The notes: generated from the sequence alone by a model not told the origin. A DNA stretch of 64,000 bases from Lactobacillus sp. ESL0680 (GCF_029392855.1 NZ_CP113945.1:124001-188000); one strand, 5' to 3'. Shown: positions 45,539 through 53,729, counted from the first letter of the stretch. Numbers and translations are program-made.

Positions 45539-45575
45539 AAAAAAGCTATAACTTGTTATGAGTTATAGCTTTTTT
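45539..45575. terminator. Terminator of the PTS-deacetylase operon
   Basis: AAAAAGCTATAACT/AGTTATAGCTTTTTT with a 7-nt loop. It also suits the convergent gene at 45587. Confidence 0.92.
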
Positions 45576-45586
45576 GGTTATTTAAT

Positions 45587-45910
45587 TTAATGACATACTT
45601 TACATGGGGTGTAGCCCAATCTTCTTGCACGACTAAGCGAAATTTTCTTAATATGACCCTTAGACCTTCTTAAAGTTGGGCAAGAACGTGAAGTGTGGTA
45701 CTTTTTCCCAGATTTTGTAGCGATATAAACGGTGTAAGTTTGGCGATTAGATCTTGCAGTTGATCTGTGATTAGCTGCTTTGACAATCGTTGTGCTATTA
45801 GATTGCGCGATATGAGTGGAATTAGCAGAATTAATTGCACCACTGCCTAATGCGCAGATAGTTAGAATAGTGGTAAGTGCTGTTAGCAATTTTTGATAAA
45901 ACTTTTTCAT
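45587..45910 (-). CDS. Small secreted Cys-containing basic protein
   Basis: A 107-residue protein with a signal peptide (MKKFYQKLL..., cut perhaps near residue 30), a Ser/Thr/Asn-rich spacer, and a C-terminal module of about 45 residues ending in CKVCH. The module pattern Y-H-x3-S-C-P-x-L, then L-S-x-A-x-x-x-G-Y-x-P-C-K-V-C-H resembles small metal-binding or wall-associated domains seen at the ends of some nucleases and surface proteins. Function unknown. Confidence 0.7.
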   Translation of the reverse strand: MKKFYQKLLTALTTILTICALGSGAINSANSTHIAQSNSTTIVKAANHRSTARSNRQTYTVYIATKSGKKYHTSRSCPTLRRSKGHIKKISLSRARRLGYTPCKVCH

Positions 45911-46022
45911 GATACTGTCCTTTTAACAATAATTTTAAGTAAATATTTTTTATCTAAATACAGTTTAGCACTTTTGTAGTAAAAACCAGAATCACTAATT
46001 GACAGTTCAAAAAGTCGACATC

Positions 46023-46054
46023 AAAAAAGCCTAGCCGAATTAATGGCTAAGCTT
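46023..46054 (-). terminator. Terminator of the acylase gene
   Basis: On the minus strand AAGCTTAGCC pairs with GGCTAGGCTT (one G-U), followed by six T. Confidence 0.85.
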
Positions 46055-46062
46055 TGGTTTTG

Positions 46063-47070
46063 TTAATTCATGTAGTCAATATCTTCTTTAGGGTTTACCT
46101 TGAATTCTTTGTAATCTGTTTCTTGCAATAATTCCGGAGTTAAGCGCACGCAGCGAATCCGTTGGTTATTGTAAGTTGAGTAGTAGTAGCTTCTGGATTC
46201 GGCACAGATGTAGGCACTGTAACAAGTGTAATCAAAGGTGTCGTTAGGTGTAACAACAATTCCGCGGGGAATGCTGACAGGTTCAAGCATGTGGTGAGCA
46301 AGGCTGACAGCAGCAGTTTCATCAGCTGGCTGCTCGACGTTGTTCTTCATGAAGGCAGTTCTAACAAAGCGAGAAACAGGAGTGTAATCACCTGGCAAGC
46401 CGAAGGTACCAGAGCCCTGACTGAATGGCTTTAATGTTTTACCTAAAAAGTTAACATCGTCATGCTGCTTAGGTGTTACTGATAAGTAGTTCCGCAAGTT
46501 AGTTTCGTGCCACTGGTAATCAGGACTGTTGGTCATGACACCAATTGAGTCCTTGATGATATGAACGCCATCTTCTTCGGGTTCAACGATTAGGCTGGCA
46601 CCAGTTGTGTCTGAAAAGATAAAGTGCAGCGGTGAGACAGCCTTAAGTGTTGGGTTGGCATCATTAACAATGGTGATTTGCTCTTGGAAAAGCTCGGCAA
46701 CATCATCTAAGTTGGCAGCTTGTGACAAAATTACAGAAATCACTTTGTCAGGTGAGACTGCCCAAGTACCAGCTTGTGCCTTTTCATGGTAGCTAGCATA
46801 ACCTGGGAAGTACAGGGTTGCACCCATGAGGCCCTTGTCGTTAACACCGTCAAAAGTTACAGGGGCATTGTCATATTCCTGGATTTCCCCTAAGCCGATA
46901 AAGGCTCTCTTGCTGGTAATTTCTTGCTCAACACTGTAAGCAACTTTGAAAGTTTTCTTAATGGGTGTGTAAACGACTTGTTCAGCCATTTCCATCATAA
47001 AGTCCATTGTTCGTGACAAAAAGTGCTTTTTGTCCTTAGTTTCTAGTGTAAAACTGCTGCAACCAATCAT
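46063..47070 (-). CDS. Choloylglycine hydrolase family enzyme, penicillin V acylase type
   Basis: An N-terminal-nucleophile amide hydrolase of 335 residues. The start MIG-CSS places the catalytic Cys at position 4, so a three-residue leader must be removed, as in Bacillus sphaericus penicillin V acylase; typical bile salt hydrolases begin Met-Cys. Other active-site residues fit: Arg20, Asp23, Asn181 and Arg234. At the position where bile salt hydrolases have Asn, it has Tyr87 (ATLYFPG), again the acylase state. Bile-salt or acyl-homoserine-lactone activity remains possible. RBS GGAGGAAAA. Confidence 0.88.
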   Translation of the reverse strand: MIGCSSFTLETKDKKHFLSRTMDFMMEMAEQVVYTPIKKTFKVAYSVEQEITSKRAFIGLGEIQEYDNAPVTFDGVNDKGLMGATLYFPGYASYHEKAQAGTWAVSPDKVISVILSQAANLDDVAELFQEQITIVNDANPTLKAVSPLHFIFSDTTGASLIVEPEEDGVHIIKDSIGVMTNSPDYQWHETNLRNYLSVTPKQHDDVNFLGKTLKPFSQGSGTFGLPGDYTPVSRFVRTAFMKNNVEQPADETAAVSLAHHMLEPVSIPRGIVVTPNDTFDYTCYSAYICAESRSYYYSTYNNQRIRCVRLTPELLQETDYKEFKVNPKEDIDYMN

Positions 47071-47099
47071 TGGTTTTCCTCCGTAAATTAAAATATTAT

Positions 47100-47120
47100 G
47101 TTTCTAAGATTATAAGAAAC
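47100..47120 (-). promoter_or_regulatory. Acylase promoter inside an inverted repeat
   Basis: The minus-strand -10 TATAAT (47114-47109) lies within GTTTCT-N9-AGAAAC. The repeat may be an operator. No good -35 is seen. Confidence 0.45.
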
Positions 47121-47173
47121 GATTATAGGAGTTTTGGTAAGATGATTCAAGAAGATGAAACTAATAATTGCTG

Positions 47174-47635
47174 TTAATTGTTTTCTTTGATTGCGCGGTT
47201 AATTTTACTGATTTGCTTTTTTGCTTTAAGCATTGAAGTATACCAAATAATGGCGTAAACAATGACAAAGACGAGGGTATAAAGACTGAGCCACAAGAAG
47301 TTTAGCGGGAACCAACCGGCTAAAATTGCCAGAGGTGTAAATAGACCAAACATTACAATGAAGTGAATAACTGTTTGCTTGGTAATGCTCCACCTCTCTT
47401 GCATGAAGATAAGAGCAGAAGCCCCACCTAGAAAGCCCATCAGAGCCCAGAGAATTGTTGAGATTAAAGTTGCTAAAGTAACAGAAGAAAATCTGTGTAA
47501 GAACGGTAGATTTGATGGCATAAAGTAGTTTGTTTGGTTAATAAGATTGCAGCACAGGGCAATAACAAAGCCAATAGCAATGCCTGAGAGAATACCTGAA
47601 CAACCATAACGGATAATTTTTTTAAATAATTTCAT
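47174..47635 (-). CDS. DUF3021-type membrane protein
   Basis: A 153-residue protein with four predicted membrane helices and a short basic tail. DUF3021 proteins are regularly encoded right after LytTR regulators, as here, where the start overlaps the LytTR stop by 4 bp. It is thought to act as a membrane partner of the regulator, by context only. Confidence 0.8.
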   Translation of the reverse strand: MKLFKKIIRYGCSGILSGIAIGFVIALCCNLINQTNYFMPSNLPFLHRFSSVTLATLISTILWALMGFLGGASALIFMQERWSITKQTVIHFIVMFGLFTPLAILAGWFPLNFLWLSLYTLVFVIVYAIIWYTSMLKAKKQISKINRAIKENN

Positions 47636-48075
47636 TGTAAAAATTCCTTTCTTAACTTTTGCATATATCTTCTTGAGGTAAAAGTTGTTTCGCCAGTGGT
47701 TAAATTAACCTGATAGCAGCCAGTCTTGGTTAAGGATAGACTGTCAATACTTGCAAGACTAACAATTTCAGAGCTGGAAATCTGAATAAAAGTATCTGGC
47801 GGCAAACTGTTATTTAGTTCATATATTCTTGGCTTTATGCGGTAAGTCTGCCCGTCTGCTTCACAGACAACATATTTATTTTGAGTGTAAAAGCGGGTAA
47901 TTTCATAAAGGGGAATCATTTTGATTTGGTTATTTCTACTTCCTTGAATTTGCCAATCGTTAACTAGGTGTCTGATGGAACTGGCCATCTTTTCTAGCTT
48001 AGTGGTTTTCTTATCCGTATTGATGGCAATCCAAGTTGGCTGAAACTGGGGATCTATGTTAAATTTTACAAGCAT
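47632..48075 (-). CDS. LytTR-domain transcriptional regulator
   Basis: A 147-residue protein whose C-terminal half (about residues 50-147) is a LytTR DNA-binding domain: KMIPLYEITRFYTQNKYVVCEADGQ, FIQISSSEIVSLASID, and FTSRRYMQKLRKEF at the end. There is no receiver domain. With the overlapping DUF3021 gene it forms the standard two-gene LytTR regulatory pair, which often controls its own operon. AGGAAG lies upstream of the ATG. Confidence 0.88.
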   Translation of the reverse strand: MLVKFNIDPQFQPTWIAINTDKKTTKLEKMASSIRHLVNDWQIQGSRNNQIKMIPLYEITRFYTQNKYVVCEADGQTYRIKPRIYELNNSLPPDTFIQISSSEIVSLASIDSLSLTKTGCYQVNLTTGETTFTSRRYMQKLRKEFLQ

Positions 48076-48193
48076 TGCATTTCTTCCTTTCTGTTGATAT
48101 TTTAAATATATTCGCTTTTGACTTAAATTGCTATCTCTTGAGGATAAACGGGTCTTTTAGCAAGATAAGTGGTTAATGGGCTTTTAAAAATTC

Positions 48194-48221
48194 TTGACAT
48201 TAACGTAAAATGAGATAAACT
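48194..48221 (+). promoter_or_regulatory. Promoter of the trp leader and trpXYZ
   Basis: TTGACA (48194-48199), 16 nt, TAAACT (48216-48221). The predicted start is near 48228, giving about 275 nt of leader before trpX. The stretch 48076-48193, between this promoter and the LytTR gene, shows nothing else I can name. Confidence 0.7.
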
Positions 48222-48252
48222 TAGGATAATTTATTGGAGAAAGGAAATAATT

Positions 48253-48309
48253 ATGATTCAATCGTTCACATTAAACCTGAATAAGAGTTGGCAAAGCCAG
48301 CAGGATTGA
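48253..48309 (+). CDS. Leader peptide with one Trp codon
   Basis: An 18-residue ORF, MIQSFTLNLNKSWQSQQD, with AAAGGAA (48240-48246) 6 nt before the ATG, so it should be translated. The single Trp codon is codon 13 (48289-48291). It lies directly upstream of a terminator-bearing leader and a TrpXYZ-type transporter, as expected for an attenuation leader peptide. The stop codon overlaps the first leader hairpin. Confidence 0.7.
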   Translation: MIQSFTLNLNKSWQSQQD

Positions 48310-48461
48310 TCGTAATCGTCTTGAACGGATACGATCTGGCAAACAGTTTGTATCCGTGCTGACTACTTTTAACTTGACGAAGTTTGTTTGCATGGTAAAA
48401 CGTGCAGCAGGCTTTGCGTCCTTAGGGCAGACCAGAGCAAGTGCTGGTTTGCCTTTTTTTT
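48291..48461 (+). promoter_or_regulatory. Putative attenuator leader with alternative hairpins
   Basis: Hairpin A pairs GATCGTA (48308-48314) with TACGATC (48330-48336). Hairpin B pairs ACGGATAC (48325-48332) with GTATCCGT (48350-48357); A and B exclude each other. GCAAAGCC over the Trp codon (48291-48298) is complementary to GGCTTTGC (48410-48417). GGCAAAC in the loop of B (48338-48344) is complementary to GTTTGCC in the terminator's 3' arm (48447-48453). No T-box sequence is present. The switching model is inferred. Confidence 0.6.
48426..48461 (+). terminator. Leader terminator upstream of trpX
   Basis: GGCAGACCAG pairs fully with CTGGTTTGCC (one G-U), loop of 8 nt, followed by eight T. 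It lies 42 bp before the trpX start, within the same transcript, so it is an attenuator and not an end-of-gene terminator. Confidence 0.9.
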
Positions 48462-48503
48462 GTTGTCAAAAAGCCCTGATTTAACAAAAATTAAGGAGAA
48501 AAA

Positions 48504-49505
48504 ATGAAACGAATGCTCGCATTTATCAGTGCCATTCTATTGTTTTTGGGGGTTGACTTGGCGATAGCTCCCAGAACTGCTAGTCAAACAGCATCTAAAT
48601 CAGAGGTCGTCCGTGTCGGCATCCTGCAGATGATGACCCACCCAGCACTTGACCAAATTCATCACGGAGTGGTTGCTGGACTAAAAGAAGAAGGATTAAT
48701 TACCGGCAAAAATCTAAAAATTGATTTTCTAAATGCTCAAGGAGACCAAAGCAACTTAAAAACAATGTCCCAGCAGCTGGCTAATAAAGATTCACTCTTA
48801 GTGGGAATTGCGACACCGGCGGCACAGGCTCTAGCCAATAGTGCCCCGAAAACAACGCCGATTATTTTGGCAGGGATTTCGACGCCAGCAGCCAGCGGTT
48901 TAGTCAAAAGTGAGGCGCATCCCGGCGGCAATATCACAGGGACTTCTGGTCTTAATCCAGTTTCTAAACAATTTGCATTACTGCACGCAATTATGCCGCG
49001 GGCTAAGAAAATCGGCATCATTTATACTTCATCGGATCATGGCGGGCAGACCAACGCCCACGCCTTTGCACAAGTTGTTAAAAGAGCAGGTTTGATCCCC
49101 AAAATGTATACCATTGCTAACACCAATGATCTTCAGCAAGTAGCTAGTCAGATGGTAAGCCAAGTTGATGCAATTTATGCCCCGCAAGATAACGGCGTGG
49201 CTTCGGCAATGAAGACACTGGTAAATGTTGCTAACAATGCCAATATTCCGGTCTTTCCGTGTGCAGAGACGATGATGCCTGATGGCGGTCTTGCATCTTA
49301 CGTTATTAGTCAGAAAGAGATGGGCAGAATTGCGGGTGTGATGGCTGCCAAAGTCTTGCGCGGCAAGAATCCGGCAACTTATCCGGTTGCCACAGTCAAA
49401 AGCGGCTACTACATGATAAATGAAAAGGAAATGCGTAAATTACATATTAAAATTCCAGCAGCGATTGTTCGTGCTGCTAGACAAAATGGGAAGGTGATCG
49501 AATGA
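48504..49505 (+). CDS. trpX: ABC transporter substrate-binding protein, TrpX type
   Basis: A 333-residue exported receptor of the ABC_sub_bind family (PF04392 type): N-terminal signal segment without a lipobox Cys, then VGILQMMTHPALDQI, GIATPAAQAL and PVFPCAETMMPDGGLASYV. The family includes the streptococcal tryptophan receptor TrpX. The Trp codon in the leader peptide supports tryptophan as ligand, though the protein sequence alone cannot prove it. The stop overlaps trpY (ATGA). Confidence 0.85.
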   Translation: MKRMLAFISAILLFLGVDLAIAPRTASQTASKSEVVRVGILQMMTHPALDQIHHGVVAGLKEEGLITGKNLKIDFLNAQGDQSNLKTMSQQLANKDSLLVGIATPAAQALANSAPKTTPIILAGISTPAASGLVKSEAHPGGNITGTSGLNPVSKQFALLHAIMPRAKKIGIIYTSSDHGGQTNAHAFAQVVKRAGLIPKMYTIANTNDLQQVASQMVSQVDAIYAPQDNGVASAMKTLVNVANNANIPVFPCAETMMPDGGLASYVISQKEMGRIAGVMAAKVLRGKNPATYPVATVKSGYYMINEKEMRKLHIKIPAAIVRAARQNGKVIE

Positions 49506-50404
49506 ATTTAATAACTTCAAGCATTGGGCAAGGATTGTTATGGGCTCTACTAGGGATCGCCTTGTTTTTAACATTCCGCATACTGAATTTTGCCGATATG
49601 ACGGTTGAAGGGACGTTCCCACTAGGCGCGGCTATTACGGTAACGGCAATTACTAAGGGAGTATCGCCGCTCGTTGCCATACTTCTAGGATTTTTAGGCG
49701 GTGCGGCTGGCGGTTTAATTACCGGCTTACTCTATACCAAAGGCAATATTCCAATTCTGCTGGCAGGGATCTTGGTAATGACGGGCTGTTTGTCAGTTAA
49801 CTTGCGGATTATGGGCGGTTCTAACGTTTCACTGCTAGGGCAAAAGACCTTTTTCTCAGCTAAAATCTTCCAAACTCTTCCGCGGTACTTCGACAGTGTA
49901 TTAATTGGCGGCGGGACAATTATTTTAATTACCATTTTGATTGCCCTATTTTTAGAAACTGATTTAGGGCAAGCCTTCATAGTAACGGGTGATAACCAGA
50001 TGATGGCGCGGTCACTAGGGATTAACACCGAGAATATGACAATTTTAGGATTGACCTTGTCTAACGGCTTGGTTGGTCTGGCTGGTGCGTTAATTGCGCA
50101 AAATAATGGCTACGCAGATGCCAATATGGGCATTGGAATTATCGTAATTGCCTTAGCTTCAATTATTATTGGTGAGGTCGTCTTTGGCTATTTAACGCTT
50201 AATCAGCGGTTAATTGCCGTTATCCTAGGCAGTATTATTTATCGGTTTGTCTTGTTGATTGTTTTGCAATTAGGCTTTTCAACTAATGACCTTAATCTGA
50301 TTTCGGCTATTATTTTGGCAGTTTGTCTAATGCTGCCGAAATTGCGGCACGCGTTAAAGTTGGACGGAATTTTACGTAAAGGAGTGAGCCAAAATGGAAA
50401 GTAA
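49502..50404 (+). CDS. trpY: ABC transporter permease, TrpY type
   Basis: A 300-residue membrane protein of the branched-chain/sugar-type permease family (BPD_transp_2), with about eight or nine helices, start LLWALLGIALFLTFRILNFADMTVEG. It overlaps trpX by 4 bp and trpZ by 11 bp, so the three subunits are translationally linked. Confidence 0.88.
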   Translation: MNLITSSIGQGLLWALLGIALFLTFRILNFADMTVEGTFPLGAAITVTAITKGVSPLVAILLGFLGGAAGGLITGLLYTKGNIPILLAGILVMTGCLSVNLRIMGGSNVSLLGQKTFFSAKIFQTLPRYFDSVLIGGGTIILITILIALFLETDLGQAFIVTGDNQMMARSLGINTENMTILGLTLSNGLVGLAGALIAQNNGYADANMGIGIIVIALASIIIGEVVFGYLTLNQRLIAVILGSIIYRFVLLIVLQLGFSTNDLNLISAIILAVCLMLPKLRHALKLDGILRKGVSQNGK

Positions 50405-51173
50405 ACAGGCAGTTTTGACTTTGGATAAAGTGACAACCGTTGTTAACCAGCACACGCCGGCAGAAACAAAAATTTTACGTGATTTGACATTGACGATTAA
50501 TCAAGGCGACTTTATTACCATTGTGGGTGCTAATGGTGCCGGTAAATCAACGCTTTTTAACACGATTAGTGGGTTAATTACCCCGGCAGCAGGAAGAATA
50601 CTGCATCAGGGACAGGAGATTACCCACCAGTCAGTTGAAAAAAGGACCAGCTTCATCAGTCGCGTTTTTCAAGATCCTAAGATGGGAACGGCACCGCGAA
50701 TGACGGTTGCGGAAAATATTCTGCTCGCTAAAAAGCGGGGCGAGCGGCGCGGATTACACTTGCGCAGGTTGGCGGCTCATCGGGAAGAACTGCGTAAAAT
50801 CGCAGCTCAGATGGGTAATTCGTTGGCTGATAAGTTGGACACGCCAACTGAACACCTGTCAGGTGGTCAAAGGCAGACGTTAAGCTTCTTGATGGCAACA
50901 ATTAAGCGACCAGATATTCTCTTATTAGATGAACATACGGCTGCGCTAGACCCCAAAACTAGCCGTGAGTTAATGGCTCAGACCAGTCAGATTGTGACCG
51001 ATCAAAAGTTAACCTGCTTAATGATTACCCACAGCATGGAAGATGCGCTTAAATATGGCAATCGGCTGCTGGTTTTACGTTCGGGTCAAGTGGTAGCTAA
51101 TCTTGACAATAAGCAAAAGGCAAAGCTGAATTTGGACGAACTGATGACCGCTTTTAATGATAATGACGATTAA
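50394..51173 (+). CDS. trpZ: ABC transporter ATP-binding protein, TrpZ type
   Basis: A 259-residue ATPase. Walker A is GANGAGKST, signature LSGGQRQT, Walker B ILLLDEHTAALD, with His in place of the usual Pro after DE, and the H-loop is THSM. It starts inside the trpY gene. It completes the TrpXYZ-type importer. Confidence 0.9.
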   Translation: MESKQAVLTLDKVTTVVNQHTPAETKILRDLTLTINQGDFITIVGANGAGKSTLFNTISGLITPAAGRILHQGQEITHQSVEKRTSFISRVFQDPKMGTAPRMTVAENILLAKKRGERRGLHLRRLAAHREELRKIAAQMGNSLADKLDTPTEHLSGGQRQTLSFLMATIKRPDILLLDEHTAALDPKTSRELMAQTSQIVTDQKLTCLMITHSMEDALKYGNRLLVLRSGQVVANLDNKQKAKLNLDELMTAFNDNDD

Positions 51174-51232
51174 TTATGAAAAAACTGTGATTTTTCCGCA
51201 ATATATTTGTATAATAATGTAGAGGTGAAATC

Positions 51233-51574
51233 ATGGAATTAGGTTCAATATCAGAATGGGTGACAGCATTTGCTGAGATTGCAGCTGTTTGTGTAGCATT
51301 ATTTTTACCGTATTATGAAAAACGTCAGGAACGCAACAAGCGGTCACGTAATTTACGGTTGATTTTTAAGGGCTTTATTAAAGATGCGCTAGAAGAAAAT
51401 AGTACGAAAAAGCTCGAGTCATATTACAAGATCAGTTATTTAGTTAACGATAATGAAAATGATGAGCAGGTATTTTCTTTAGTGCAACAAGCGATTAAGA
51501 TCATTAATGATGATGAGATTAAGCCAGAGCAAAAGAATAAAGATATTCAAGAAATTATCAATTGTTTTGATTAA
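51233..51574 (+). CDS. Small single-pass membrane protein, unknown function
   Basis: A 113-residue protein with an N-terminal membrane segment (about residues 8-27), a basic patch (KRQERNKRSRNLR) and an acidic, helical cytoplasmic part. No family recognised. It has its own -10 TATAAT at 51210-51215 and the RBS GAGGTG. It is 59 bp after trpZ and may also be read through from it. Confidence 0.65.
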   Translation: MELGSISEWVTAFAEIAAVCVALFLPYYEKRQERNKRSRNLRLIFKGFIKDALEENSTKKLESYYKISYLVNDNENDEQVFSLVQQAIKIINDDEIKPEQKNKDIQEIINCFD

Positions 51575-51576
51575 AT

Positions 51577-51608
51577 AAAACCACGTCTAACTACTGGGCG
51601 TGGTTTTT
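51577..51608 (+). terminator. Terminator after the small membrane protein gene
   Basis: AAAACCACG/CGTGGTTTTT with a 13-nt loop. Confidence 0.88.
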
Positions 51609-51709
51609 AGTTTATAATTCGGTTTAAATGCTATAGCAGTGCTGAAAGTTAATTTAAAAAACATTAGTTTATTAGTAGTAAACTAGGAATTAACAATGGA
51701 GGTTTAATA

Positions 51710-52687
51710 ATGAAGAAGATTGATGGACACTTTCATCTAGTGCGCTCACTTGCCGGCTTTAATGGCAAAGGCAGTCTGACACCTTTAGGTAATGGCCGTG
51801 CGATTTGGGATAATAATCAAGCAGTGCTAAAGCTATTTCCTGATGGCTGGGGTAATGATACCTTTACTGCTGAATCAGCGTTAAAGGTCATGGCAGCTAA
51901 TGGAATTGATAAGGCAGTCTTGTTGCAGGGCAGTTTGTATGGGTTTCAGAATTATTATTCTTATCAAGCAATCAAAAAGTATCCTGATCGCTTCATTGGG
52001 GCCTTTTCTGTCGACCTTTTTAGCGAATTTTACATGCAAATTGTTCAGCGGCATGTTGAACAACTGGGCTTTAGAGCAATGAAGTTTGAGATTAGTCAGG
52101 GCGGCGGCATGACTGGGTATCACTTAACAACGCCGTTTCGCTTGGATACGGATTCGCGTGCTGGTCAGATTTTTCATTATCTTAGTGATTATCCCGGCTT
52201 TGTAGTGACTGTGGACTATGGTGATTATACTCAAGCTAGTTATCAGCCGGAGGCAATTGCCAACTTGGCTAGAATGTACCCAGAGCTTGACTTTGTGGTT
52301 TGCCACTTGTCATTTCCAAGTGCGGACCACCTAAACCGCCTGCAGGCTGCACTTAATCAGTGGCAGCCTTACCCTAATATTTACACTGATATTGCCGCAA
52401 TTCAGGACATTGAGGGTGAAACTGCAGAGCCATTCTTATGTTGTCAACAAGATGTGATTCTTGCTAAAGAAATCTTGGGTGCCAAGCGAATTATTTGGGG
52501 CAGTGATGCACCTTGGTCAGCGACCTTTAATTCCTACCATAGTTTATCAACTTGGTTAGAAAAGACGACCATTTTTACGCCAGAAGAACTAGCGGACGTA
52601 ATGTATAACAACGCTGAGCAGATTTATTTTAAGAAGACCGCAATTGCGGCTGCTAAGGCAGCTAATGATCCAGCTTTGAATCATTAG
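51710..52687 (+). CDS. Amidohydrolase-family protein (TIM barrel, PF04909-like)
   Basis: A 325-residue cytoplasmic protein. An N-terminal GHFH metal motif, a mid FVVCHLSFPSAD region and the C-terminal IIWGSDAPWS (metal Asp) fit the amidohydrolase_2 family, which includes decarboxylases and lactone or amide hydrolases. Substrate unknown. A 21-bp gap to the following dehydrogenase suggests a two-gene operon acting on a hydroxy- or keto-acid; this is inference. Confidence 0.82.
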   Translation: MKKIDGHFHLVRSLAGFNGKGSLTPLGNGRAIWDNNQAVLKLFPDGWGNDTFTAESALKVMAANGIDKAVLLQGSLYGFQNYYSYQAIKKYPDRFIGAFSVDLFSEFYMQIVQRHVEQLGFRAMKFEISQGGGMTGYHLTTPFRLDTDSRAGQIFHYLSDYPGFVVTVDYGDYTQASYQPEAIANLARMYPELDFVVCHLSFPSADHLNRLQAALNQWQPYPNIYTDIAAIQDIEGETAEPFLCCQQDVILAKEILGAKRIIWGSDAPWSATFNSYHSLSTWLEKTTIFTPEELADVMYNNAEQIYFKKTAIAAAKAANDPALNH

Positions 52688-52708
52688 CTGTTAGAAAGGG
52701 AAGAATTA

Positions 52709-53677
52709 ATGACAAAAGTATTGGTAACTGGCAAAGCTCCAGAACAAGGAATAAAAAAATTACGGGAAGTATTTGATGTCACATACCCACAGGATAAACA
52801 GTTTTCGCGGGCGGAAGTATTACAAATGCTGCCCGAGTATGATGGTGTACTCTTGGTGGGGCTCAAAGGCGACCGTGAATTAATTGATGCCGGCTCTAAT
52901 TTGAAAATTATCGCGACTAGTGGTGTGGGCTTTGACCATGTTGATATTGCTTATGCCCAGGCAAAAGGGATCGTGGTTGCGAATACGCCGCAGGCAGTCC
53001 GGCTGCCGACGGCTGAAATGACAATTGTGTTATTGCTTGCGGCAGTGCGCCGACTTCATGTGTATGACCAAGACTTGCGTGCTGGCAACTGGCCTGATCT
53101 TGGCGAGGTCCAGAATATGGGCATGAGTCTGGATGGCAAAACGCTGGGTATCTATGGCATGGGGAGAATTGGCAGTACAGTCGGTCAATTTGCTCAATTG
53201 CTGGGGATGAAAGTTATTTACAATAAGCGGCACCCTTTAAGTACTGCTGAGGAACAGAAACTTAATGTTAGCTATGCGGACTTTTCAACTTTAATTAAAG
53301 ATTCCGATGTTATTACCCTGCACGCGCCGCTAACGCCGCAAACTAAAGAAGTTTTTAATAGTAGTGTTTTTAACGAAATGAAGCCAACTGCTTATATTAT
53401 TAATACGGCGCGGGGCCAGCTAATTAATCAGGATGACTTAATCACAGCCTTGAAGAACAAGACGATCGCTGGTGCCGGGCTCGATGTCTTTGCACAAGAA
53501 CCTGAGGTGCCGGAAGCCTTGTGTGCGCTAGATAATGTTGTGTTGACGCCGCATGCAGGTACTGCGACTTTGGAAGCCCGTACGGCAATTGCTAATGAGG
53601 CTTCGGAAAATCTTATTGCCTTATTGCGTGATGGCCGCGCCAAAAACATGGTCAATCAAGTTGCGCAATATTTATAG
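52709..53677 (+). CDS. D-isomer-specific 2-hydroxyacid dehydrogenase
   Basis: A 322-residue NAD(P)-dependent oxidoreductase. The Rossmann motif is GIYGMGRIGSTVG, and catalytic Arg is in NTARGQLIN, Glu in QEPEVPE, and His in LTPHAGTAT. It resembles the glyoxylate/hydroxypyruvate or gluconate-2-reductase-like group, not D-lactate dehydrogenase LdhA. It is co-transcribed with the amidohydrolase. RBS AAAGGGAAG. Confidence 0.9.
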   Translation: MTKVLVTGKAPEQGIKKLREVFDVTYPQDKQFSRAEVLQMLPEYDGVLLVGLKGDRELIDAGSNLKIIATSGVGFDHVDIAYAQAKGIVVANTPQAVRLPTAEMTIVLLLAAVRRLHVYDQDLRAGNWPDLGEVQNMGMSLDGKTLGIYGMGRIGSTVGQFAQLLGMKVIYNKRHPLSTAEEQKLNVSYADFSTLIKDSDVITLHAPLTPQTKEVFNSSVFNEMKPTAYIINTARGQLINQDDLITALKNKTIAGAGLDVFAQEPEVPEALCALDNVVLTPHAGTATLEARTAIANEASENLIALLRDGRAKNMVNQVAQYL

Positions 53678-53700
53678 ATGCAGCTAAATATTTTGAATAC

Positions 53701-53727
53701 AAAAAAGGCCGCTGAAGTTAGCGGCTT
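53701..53727 (-). terminator. Terminator of the MerR gene
   Basis: On the minus strand AGCCGCT/AGCGGCC hairpin followed by TTTTTT (53706-53701). It lies beyond the plus-strand terminator that sits next to the MerR stop. Confidence 0.85.
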
Positions 53728-53729
53728 AA

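Noticed and set aside
48253..48461. Trp T-box riboswitch before trpX
   Set aside because: None of the T-box hallmarks was found: no AGGGTGGNACCGCG-like sequence and no matching antiterminator bulge. The leader has a translated ORF in its place.
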